From the NCBI GenBank assembly GCA_958298945.1, contig OY282605.1:32838811-32902810 (forward strand): DNA of 64,000 bases, given 5' to 3'. The notes below the pieces were generated by a model. That model did not search any database and had not been told where the DNA came from. It saw only the letters and a list, made by a program, of their open reading frames with translations. This DNA is from Atherix ibis. Lineage: Eukaryota; Arthropoda; Insecta; Diptera; Athericidae. Positions 47,649 to 56,356 of this stretch are shown here, piece after piece. Position numbers and translations under genes: made by a program. Within the stretch, counting starts at the first letter, position 1. Each line of letters opens with the position of its first letter.

Positions 47649-48692
47649 TCAATCTAATCTCCTTTTAGCTCTATACACTTTTCCAACCGTTTTTCCAAAA
47701 TTTTTATCCCGTCCAAAAAAATAGGATTTCGGAAGTTCTGCAAAATACTCATCCGTTTGAGCAATGACGTCCTCGTTGGAAGTGAACCGTCGTCCGCCAA
47801 GCCATTTCTTCAGATTGGGGAAAAGAAAATAGTCACTCGGGGCCAAATCTGGTAAATAAGCGGGATGCTGCAATAATTCCATTTTCAATTCCACAATTTT
47901 GGCCATGGAAACAGCGCAGGTGTGCACACGCGCATTGTCCTGATGCAAGAGGATTTTTTTCTTCTTCAGATGGGGGCGTTTCTCTTTGATTTCCTCGCTC
48001 AACCGTTGCAATAACGACGCGTAATACGCTCCTGTTATTGTTTTTCCTTTTTCCAAGTAGTCGATAAAAATGATGCCCTGCGAATTCCAAAAGACCGTGG
48101 CCATCACTTTGCCGGCCGATGGCACAGTTTTTGCCTTCTTCGGAGCCCGTTCACCCTTGAAAATCCACTGTGATGACTGTCTCTTCGTTTCTGGAGTGTA
48201 GTAGTGTATCCAAGTTTCGTCCACAGTGACATATCGACGAAGGAATTCGGCAGGATTGCGATGAAAGAGTGCCAACATAGCCTCAGAGTCCACTACACGA
48301 TTGCGCTTATTCTCCTCTGAGAGCAAACGCGGCACCCATCTTGCCGAAAATTTTTTCACAGACAATTTTTCATGCAAAATTGAAGCGACTGTACCTTGTG
48401 ATATGCCCGTGGCCTCAACTAATTCGCGCACTTTAATTCGCCGATCGTTCAAAATCAGATCGTGAATTTTGTCGATGATTTCAGGAGTAGACACCTCAAC
48501 TGGGCGTCCTGAACGATGTTCATCTTTTGTGGATGAACGGCCACGTTTAAATTCATTCACCCAATTGTAGACCGTCGCAAACGCAGGTGCAGATGTTCCA
48601 TGAACTGCATCCAACTCGGCTTTGATTTCTTTCGGGCTTAAGCCTTTCAAATGGAGATGTTTGATGACAGCCCTAAACTCGCTTTTTTCCAT
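47649..48692 (-). CDS. mariner transposase (irritans-like), late frameshift
   Basis: The start is taken at MEKSEFRAVIKHLHLKG (48692); an in-frame Met lies six codons upstream. Order: helix-turn-helix half with WVNEFKRGRSSTKDEHRSGR, SQGTVASILHEKLSV and KFSARWVPRLL (the WVPHEL-like linker), then the catalytic domain. The triad is present: VTVDETWIHYY, LLHQDNARVH and LAPSDYFLF, with 34 residues between the last two Asp (DD34D, as in all mariners). The run of seven A at 47715-47721 breaks the frame; with six, the frame would continue as the family's FLDGIK... and stop near 47657. The last 25 residues as read are therefore aberrant. 1-base homopolymer error is possible. Confidence 0.9.
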   Translation of the reverse strand: MEKSEFRAVIKHLHLKGLSPKEIKAELDAVHGTSAPAFATVYNWVNEFKRGRSSTKDEHRSGRPVEVSTPEIIDKIHDLILNDRRIKVRELVEATGISQGTVASILHEKLSVKKFSARWVPRLLSEENKRNRVVDSEAMLALFHRNPAEFLRRYVTVDETWIHYYTPETKRQSSQWIFKGERAPKKAKTVPSAGKVMATVFWNSQGIIFIDYLEKGKTITGAYYASLLQRLSEEIKEKRPHLKKKKILLHQDNARVHTCAVSMAKIVELKMELLQHPAYLPDLAPSDYFLFPNLKKWLGGRRFTSNEDVIAQTDEYFAELPKSYFFGRDKNFGKTVGKVYRAKRRLD

Positions 48693-48853
48693 TGTTACGT
48701 GTATGCACAAATAAATGTCGTTAACTTAAATCGACGATAGAAATTGACCTACGCTATGGATCGAGCTGAAATTTTGACAGCTTTCCTGTCGATAATGCTA
48801 CTTATAAAAATAAAATTTCTTGGATTTTCTAAGGACTTATTGAACGACCTTCG

Positions 48854-49267
48854 TACAAATTGCATATATTCTCCAACTTCTTTTAAATCAATAAATTTTT
48901 ATAGTTTTTTTATTGCTTAACGAGATGGTATAAAAAATACCAAATTCTATTTTGGCAAATATAGTACACCAGAGCGCTATTAATGAATTTTCCTACAGAG
49001 ACCAAAATATATTGCCAATTACACATCATATAGAATAATTGTTTAAATAATATCTGCCAGTGAAGAGCGGTTGTGTTTATTTTTATTCATACAATATATT
49101 ATTTATAGCGAATAAATGGTATTATAAAAATAAAAATAATTGAAAATAAATAGTGTCATAATTGTTAATACCAAAACAATAATAAAGCCATAAGCATTTA
49201 AAACTATTGTATAATAGTAGTCATCAATACTATTCAATATCATCAATAAACTACTAATTTCGTAATA
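48854..49267. other. Intergenic AT-rich DNA, nothing recognised
   Basis: Short spacer between two transposons; no feature seen. Confidence 0.5.
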
Positions 49268-49658
49268 CAGTCATACCCCGCACTTTGGGACCGGAGCGTG
49301 TACGTAAAACGAAAATGTACGTAAAGCGAAACTACTCCTTTTATTGATGAATTAGAGTATGTAAACTAAAACAATAAGTATATAAATAAAAAGAAATTTT
49401 TTTAATGCTATATTTAACGTGTATAACAAAAAAAAAACAAAAAACAAATTCATATACATACATATTAAACAAAACTTAAAAAATAAACATAAACTTCAAA
49501 ATTCAACAATATGTACTACATATTTAAATATAGAATGCAATTGGTATAATGTTGTAATTCAAATTTAATTGCTCGATGACGTAGAGAATGATGTATCATC
49601 TTTATAAGTGGTGTAATCAAATGCTAAACGCTTTTTTGCAGATGAGTCAGGAGATGTA

Positions 49659-50921
49659 CGAGGGTCATTCAACAAATACTTAGCCTCACCGCCCGATGGA
49701 TTTGCTGTCATAAAATAAATTTACCATCGTGCAGTACATTCTTTTAGTAGCCTACTGTCAAAGTTTCAGGGAATGATTCCCTTCATTAGTTTTGTTTTGA
49801 GAGCCTTTGAAAGCGAGCGTGTCGGTCGGTTGCACAAAAATGGAAAAAGAACAATATCGTTCGGTGATTAGATTCTTGTTTTTGGAAGGGAAAACGCGCA
49901 GCGAAATCAAATATCGCTTGGATGCTGTGTATGGTGACTCTTCTCCTTCGATGGCGACCGTCAAGAATTGGTTCAACGAGTTTGTTCGTGGCCGCACGTC
50001 GGTTTTTGATGAGCCACGCCCAGATGCCCCGAAAACGGCTGCTACGGAGGAAAACGTTAAAAAAGTCCACGATCTCGTGTTGGCAGACCGTCGATTGAAG
50101 GTTCACGAGATAGCTGAGACTGTTGGCATCGCAGTAGGAACGGTGCATCATATTCTACACGAAGAACTGGGCATTAGAAAGCTGTCGGCGCGATGGGTGC
50201 CGCGTTTGCTCACACCGGAAAACAAGCGCAACCGTGAGACCACATCGGCGACGTGTTTGGCGCTGTTTCAGCGCAATCCAGCGGAGTTCTTGCGTCGTTT
50301 CATGACCGTCGACGAAACATGGATTCACTGGTACACACCAGATACCAAGGAACAGTCGAAACAGTGGACTTCACCCGGCGAACGTGCTCCGAAGAAGGCG
50401 AAGACTGTTCGATCGGCCGGAAAGGTGTGATCCACATCGATTACCTCGAGAAGGGTAAAACAATCACGGGGCGCTACTATGCTGACTTATTGGGCCGATT
50501 TGACGTCGAATTGAAGAAAAAGCGGCCCCGCTTTGCGAAGAAAAAAGTGCTGTTCCACAACAACAACGCGCCGGCTCACACCTCCGCCGTCGCCATGGCC
50601 AAATTGGTCGAATTGCGCTACGAATTGCTGCCCCATCCATCGTACTCTCCAGATTTGGCCCCCTGTGACTACTTTTTGTTTCCAAACCTGATAAAATCAC
50701 TCGCCGGGAATAGATTTGGGTCGAATGAGGAGGTCATCGTCGCCACGGAGGCCTATTTTGCTTCCCTCGAGAAAATGTATTTTTTTCTACAAAAAAAAAG
50801 TTAGAGCATCGCTGGGCCAAGTATATCGAGCTTGAAGGAGATTATGTGGAAAAATAAATTGCCACCTTTCCAAAATTTTCGTTTTTCTTTTGTAGGCTAA
50901 GTACTTGTTGAATGACCCTCG
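49659..50921 (+). mobile_element. mariner nested in the Tigger element
   Basis: Inverted ends CGAGGGTCATTCAACAAATA and, read inward, CGAGGGTCATTCAACAAGTA, within a TA duplication (49657-49658 and 50922-50923). 1263 bp. The ends are almost identical, so it is younger than the Tigger it interrupts. The transposase is on the plus strand and broken. Confidence 0.95.
49840..50857 (+). pseudogene. mariner transposase, frameshifted
   Basis: Starts MEKEQYRSVIRFLFLEGKTR and is open to about 50425, including WFNEFVRGRTSV, KLSARWVPRLLTPENK and FMTVDETWIHWYTP (first Asp). About 31 bp encoding the expected MATVFWDSQG block is missing at 50425, shifting the frame; reading resumes IHIDYLEKGKTITGRYYADL. The second catalytic motif reads VLFHNNNAPAHTS where the family has QD or HD before NAP, so the Asp is now Asn. 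The third, LAPCDYFLF, is intact. A second frameshift in an A run near 50800 precedes the normal tail (HRWAKYIELEGDYVEK). Inactive on three counts. Confidence 0.92.
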
Positions 50922-50971
50922 TACATGAACTTATTGAAAAATTCTTGCGACTTCCTGAAGTGAATGCCAAA

Positions 50972-52492
50972 TTACGATTTTTTTTTTGATTTTGAGATAG
51001 GTGATATATTTTTTGTAGCAAAAAAATCTCTTAAAGAGCTTTGTTTACTATGTTTTTTCATTTCCCTGTATAATTCTGAATAACAGGAATATGCGTCCAT
51101 AATGTCTTTGTTAACCTTTAAACTCCTCTCAAAATCTGCATCGTATTTTTCAAAAAGAGCTATTCCATTTTGAAAACATTGGAAAGCATCTGATAAAATT
51201 TTGGATGTTAGTCCTTCGGATTGAGTGGATTTTTCTGCGACATTGCATACTAAATTTTCAGGTTGTATCTGTTCATTTAATTCTAAAAGATCTTCATTGT
51301 TGAGAGGTTCATCGTAGGATGCTATAAGTTCAACTACATCATTTGAATCTACTTCCAACTCTAGATGTTACCCCATATCTATAATATTGCAAATGATTTC
51401 AGCGTTATTATCTTCGCAATCTTCCCTATCTTTTGGCTCCTGCGGAAATAATTTATTCCAGGCCTCTTTCATTGTAGAAACTGAAATATCATTCCAGGTG
51501 TCTCGAATTGTTTTTATGCAATCTAAAATATTGTATTCCGCCCAAACTTTTTTTAAAACTTCCCTACCTGAACCTTCTTTACTGTCAATTGCAGCAATTA
51601 TTTTACTGAATGTTTTTTTTTAAATAGTTCAGTTTAAATGACGCGATAACATACTGGTCCATGGGTTGAAGGATAGATGTGGTGTTTGGAGGTAAAAATT
51701 CAACTCGAATATTATCGTTGCCTAAATTTTGCGGATGACCGGGAGCATTATCGATAACTAATAAAATTTTATAAGGTATTTTTCTGCTTCTACAATATTC
51801 CTTAACTTCAGCCGTAAAATATTTGTTAAACCACCTAATAAAAGAGTAATTCTCTCTTTGGCTACTTTATATCCTGGCATAGTCTTTTCTTCTTTAGAAA
51901 TAAAAGTTCTAGCTGGCATCTTCTTCCAAAAAAGACCTGTCTCATGAACATTAAAAATTTGGTCTTTTGTATATCCTCCTTCTTTCACAATTTTTGCGAG
52001 TTTTCCCTTATATATTTTTGCAGCCTCAACATCTGCAGCTGCTGCTTCACCGGTGACTTTAATGTTATGTAAGTTGGATGTGTTTTTGAATCGATGAAAC
52101 CATCCACGACTAGCACAAAATTTAGTCTCGTTTGCGCCTTTTTTAACTTTTAAGTCATTAAACAAGCTTTGCGCTTTACTTTGAATAATTGCCTAACTTA
52201 AGGGTAGGTGTTGTTTTGTTTGATTTTCTATCCAGATAACTAGTAATTTCTCCATATCTGCAACAAGACCGTGTTATTTTCTTATGATGGCACTATTTAT
52301 TGGTGTAGCATTTTTCACTTCAAAAAGAATTTTATCTTTGTTCTTGAGTACAGTGTTTATATTAGAACGTTTCAAACCTAGTTGGCGGGCTACTTCAGCT
52401 TGAGGAGTTCCGTCATCGCACATACTAATTATCTTAACTTTGGCTTTCAGCGAAAGAACATTTCGATTTTTTTTTACTTTTTTATCCGCCAT
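50972..52492 (-). pseudogene. Tigger/pogo transposase, broken
   Basis: Begins MADKKVKKNRNVLSLKAKVK, a CENP-B/psq-type DNA-binding start (LGLKRSNINTVLKNKDKIL). After frame breaks comes GWFHRFKNTSNLHNIKVTGE, then FNVHETGLFWKKMPARTFIS. The last is the first catalytic motif, which has Asp (NVDETGLFW) in active relatives; here it is His. The second motif (VIDNAPGHPQNL, about 51750) and third (LQPMDQYVI, about 51660) are intact in a shifted frame. The C-terminal region to 50972 (VVELIASYDEPLNNEDLLEL) is typical of Tigger. At least three frame breaks. Confidence 0.88.
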
Positions 52493-53040
52493 TTTCTTTA
52501 GAAAATTTTTTATTTTAAGAATTTTTAAAAAAAATTACACGTATTTCTACTTAGTATGCAAGTTAATATTTCATAGAATTATTGTTTAAAGAAAAAAACT
52601 GAAAATTTTATTCTTTATTCTTCTAAAGTCGAATTAATTATGAATATGTTTTATGTTTTTCTATTTTACAAAGGTTTTTATATTATTCGTATATGTATTC
52701 GAGCGCATTCGCTCTGATTCGTTTTTGTTCTTATTCCACTTTACAAAGATTTTGTTTTAACTTGTTTCTACATGCATTCAGTCATTACGAAATTTAGGTT
52801 TCATATAAAAGGGGACTTTCCGTTTTTATACGATAACAAAATTTAAATTTCATAGAAATAATGTACACACATACAAAAACACGTTGTTACAAGTGTACAT
52901 TCATAATTTGTTATTCTAGTACATAATTTTTTTTTCTATAAATTGCAAAACAAGAAAAAATGTAAGTAAAAAAATGTACTTGTACGTAAGTGTGAATAAT
53001 GGTACGTATAATGGGCAAATGGGGACAAAAATGAGATGTA

Positions 53041-53103
53041 TACGTAAGTGCGAGTGTACGTAAGTGCGAGTGTACGTAAGTGCGAGTGTACGTAAAACGA
53101 GTG
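53041..53103. repeat. Subterminal 16-bp direct repeats of the Tigger element
   Basis: Three perfect copies of TACGTAAGTGCGAGTG (53041-53088), then a variant TACGTAAAACGAGTG and TACGTAACACGGGG leading to the terminal repeat. Likely transposase-binding sites by analogy with other elements; no such run is visible at the left end, which has only two variant units (GTACGTAAAACG, GTACGTAAAGCG). Confidence 0.85.
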
Positions 53104-53125
53104 TACGTAACACGGGGTATGACTG

Positions 53126-54780
53126 TATGTAGATTTATAGAATTGGCAGTAAATCGATCGGTAATAAACAAAAACCGGTGTGGAAATATTGTTTTTCTAT
53201 ATCGTTAGCAATTGTTTCGTATAAAAAAAACACTTAACAAACAAAATTTTGTTTATCAATTTTAAGATCAAATTCATGTTCAACAAAGACACAACTCGGG
53301 AACTTTTCTAAATTTTTATAAACTAGTTACTAAAACGTATATTTCAAAAATTATAAAACTTTATAGATTTGCAATAGAAACAAGTTATGCAAATAAAAAA
53401 TATAGAATTTAAAAAAAACACCATCAATCATTGTTGAATGTATAATCGTACATTTGTTTATTCTAAAACTATAAATTAAAAATTCTACAATATAAATAGA
53501 CACCTTATCTGGTAAAATGTAAATTTATGATAATAATCAATATTTGCTATTTAAAACAGTCGAATTTTTTTGCTTATCTAAATTTACATGAATTATTTTT
53601 AAATATAACACATAAATGAATTTTTTTCTTCAATATTACATCAAATAAAGTAAACAATCAGAATAAAAACAAAAGAAATTATAAAAAAGATATTAATCAC
53701 GAAATTGTACGAGAAAGTTATATATTTGAGATAAAAAGAAATGAACATTAAAAATTAATATGGAATAAATACAATATATTTAATAAGTCAATAAATAAAA
53801 ATTTTACAATAGGAAATCATTAAAAATAATTTCATAATTCAAGCATATTCATTGGACATATAAAATTAAATATGGTAAGGAAAAAATATTATTGCATTAA
53901 TATATATAGACATGTATTATGCAAAATAAAAAAACGTATTCAAAATTATAAAAGCATTTTTTTTTATAATGCAAAAAGAAACATATTATCATCCATTTAC
54001 TTAGGAATCTTTGCGGTTAATATTATATATACATAATTAAATATAATTATATTATTTATATATGTACGTATAAAAAAAAAATATTATACAATACAAGAAA
54101 AAAAAACAACTTAATAAACAAAAACACAAAAAAAATGAAGGCAACAATAAAAATTTAGCATTAAATCTAGATAGAAGCGAATAACGTACAATACATACGA
54201 GTATATTGAGTAAGTAAAACATTATTATGCATCCATTATATACAAAATATAAAACAATAAAAAAGTAATTTAAAAAAAAAAATTAAAAAAAAAGGAAATG
54301 AATTTATTTAAATAAAACAAACACTAAGAAAATATGTTTGAAAATAATTTTACATTATACTAAATTGTAGTAAAATTTTCTTCATTAATTAAAATTTGCA
54401 GAAAAAGAATTTTTAATTAGTTTTTTTCATCAATTATAATATATATTTATTTTTTCTGTTTAAAAAAATATTGAAAATTTTATGTGAATTATATATATTT
54501 AATTTAAAAAAAATATACATTAAATACTGAAGTAAGTCTAGAATAATATTAATTTAAATAAATATTCAAAACTATCAAGTAATCTTATTTATAATCAATT
54601 TATATGTTGCTTGTTGAGAGACATAAAAGAATCAACAACTTTGTATATAGAAAAGCAATAAAAATTACAATAAAAAATAAAAGAGTTTTTGATTGATTTT
54701 CTGTTTTTTTTTTTTTTTAAATATTAACAATACAATTTTATATAACATACTAAAATTCAGGCCGTTTTAGAAAAAAAATA
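53126..54780. other. Intergenic AT-rich DNA, nothing recognised
   Basis: Low-complexity AT-rich sequence without ORFs or repeat boundaries that I can support. Confidence 0.5.
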
Positions 54781-54845
54781 GAAACACACGCAAACGATAT
54801 GTTTCTATAGCTCGCCTGTAGAAGCATATCGTTTGCTTGTGTTTC
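54781..54845. other. 65-nt near-perfect hairpin, precursor-microRNA-like
   Basis: The outer 21 bases (GAAACACACGCAAACGATATG) pair with the last 21 at 20 of 21 positions. The next 9 base pairs, with two G-T wobbles, close on the loop CTCGC. The stem is thus about 30 bp with one mismatch, the size of an animal pre-microRNA. It could equally be a degenerate foldback or inverted-repeat transposon end. Strand is undetermined because both strands fold. Confidence 0.5.
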
Positions 54846-55033
54846 CTTGGATTCCATCCAATTTCTTAAAATGCTAAAATAAAGGTGAACGTACGTGAAA
54901 GCAAAATTTGCTGCGGTTGTAAGTGAAAGCAAAATTTGGTACGCACATTAACGCACACGAACAATGATGAAGAACGCACATTGAATACGAGTGCGCACAG
55001 AATAAGGACGCGTACAGACTAAAAGCGTTTATA
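54846..55033. other. Intergenic spacer with a short direct repeat
   Basis: GTGAAAGCAAAATTTG occurs twice at about 54894 and 54923, followed by GC-richer sequence with several CGCAC. No function inferred. Confidence 0.5.
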
Positions 55034-56305
55034 TTAGGTGTTATAAAAAGTCATCCATTATTTTGCCAATAGATGGCTTTAGGAGTCTGCATCTCCCATT
55101 GTAAAAGTGTGATCGGATTGCACTAGATGGCGTTAGAAAGATAAGATTTCATACTAAAAAAGCTTCTGATACAGTTTTGTGATTACTTGACTCAGTATTT
55201 TTTTAGCACGCGTCAAAAATGGAAACCAACAAAGAGAAAAACGCCATATTTTACAGTTTTTCTTCGATAAAGGCGAAAACGTAAGCCAGGCAGCTGAAAA
55301 TGTGAATAGTGTTTATGGTCCTGATACTGTAACAGCCAATCGCGCGCAATTTTGGTTTTGTCGATTCCGTTCCGATAATTTCGATGTCAAAGAGGCACCA
55401 CGCTCTGGAAGGCCAATTGTCGAAAATGTCGATAAAATAATGGAAATCGTCGAGTCCGACCGTCACATAAGCACTGTTTCGATTGCCCAGGAGCTAAACA
55501 TTGCACAAAAACCGTTTGGAACCACTTAAATAAGGCTGGATACAAAAAGAAGCTCGATGTATGGGTGCCACAAGAGTTATCGAAAAAAAACCTCATGGAC
55601 CGAATTTCCATCTGCGAATCGCTGCTGAATCGCAACAATATCGATCCATTTCTGAAGCGGATGGTTACTGGTGATGAAAAGTGGGTCACTTACGACAACG
55701 TCAAGCGACAACGGTCGTGGTCAAATCGCGGTCACCCGGCGCAAACGGTGGCCAAGCCAGGATTGACAGCCAGGAAGGTTTTGCTGTGTTTTGGTGGGAC
55801 TGGCAGGGAATAATCTACTATGAGCTGCTCCCCTACGGCCGAACTCTTAATTCGGACCTATACTGTCAACAATTGGGCCGTCTGAAAGAAGTAATCGCCC
55901 AGAAGCGGCCAGCTTTGGCCAATAGGAAAGGAATTGTGTTCCATCAGGGCAACGCCAGGCCGCATACATCGATAGTGACTCGCCAGAAGTTCCGGGACCT
56001 TTTCTTATGCATCCACCTTATAGTCCGGACCTGGCACCAAGTGATTACCACCTCTTCCTGTCTATGACGAATGATTTTGCAGGTGAAAAATTCGCCTCAA
56101 GAGAAGATTGTGAAAATCGACTGTCCCAGTTTTTTGCCAATAGTGACGAGGGTTTCTATGTGAGAGGCATTATGAAATGCCTCTCACATAGAAACCCTCG
56201 TCACTATTGGCAAAAAACTGGGACAGTCGATTTTCTTTAATTTAATTCAAAAATAAAACCTTTAATTTAATTCAAAAATAATGGACACCTTTTTACTACA
56301 CCTTA
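55034..56305 (+). mobile_element. mariner with a rebuilt 3' end, inactive
   Basis: Ends TTAGGTGTTATAAAAAGTCA and, read inward, TAAGGTGTAGTAAAAAGGTG, with TA on both sides. The transposase starts METNKEKNAIFYSF at 55219 and shifts frame soon after. Later pieces: FWFCRFRSDNFDVKEAPRSG, DVWVPQELSKKNLMDRI, MVTGDEKWVTYDN (first Asp), GIVFHQGNARPHTS where the second Asp is Gly, and LAPSDYHLF (third Asp). The last 60 bp of coding sequence are followed by their own exact inverted copy instead of the usual end. A 21-bp direct repeat (TTTAATTTAATTC...) follows. Confidence 0.9.
56112..56235. repeat. Perfect inverted repeat, two 60-bp arms
   Basis: 56112-56171 and 56176-56235 are exact reverse complements around the 4-base spacer ATGA. 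The left arm is mariner transposase coding sequence (ENRLSQFFANSDEGFYVRGI); the right arm is its inverted copy. The perfect match means it is recent or an assembly artefact. Confidence 0.95.
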
Positions 56306-56356
56306 TATTATCAAATTAGAAAGAAGAATGAAGTGTTTGTTGATATATTAAAATAT

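Larger units (their letters stand above)
47218..48853 (-). mobile_element. irritans-like mariner, nearly intact
   Basis: Inverted ends: left CAAGGGTCGTTCAATAAGTC, right read inward CGAAGGTCGTTCAATAAGTC, both followed by CTTAGAAAA, within a TA duplication (47216-47217 and 48854-48855). 1636 bp in total, of which 356 bp is a nested MITE-like insert in the 3' untranslated part; without it the length is 1.28 kb, as usual for mariner. The transposase gene is open except for one frameshift near its end. It lies between DIP2 and the Tigger element. Confidence 0.95.
49268..53125 (-). mobile_element. Tigger/pogo-type transposon split by a mariner
   Basis: Inverted ends CAGTCATACCCCGCACTTTG and, read inward from the right, CAGTCATACCCCGTGTTACG, within a TA duplication. 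CAGTCATACCCC is close to Tigger ends of other animals. Without the nested mariner (49659-50921) the length is about 2.6 kb, as usual for Tigger. The minus strand carries the transposase (52492-50972). The right end has a run of 16-bp subterminal repeats. Confidence 0.92.

Noticed and set aside
52911..53171. ORFs rich in Thr/Tyr at the Tigger right end
   Set aside because: They arise from reading the 16-bp subterminal repeats and contain no domain.
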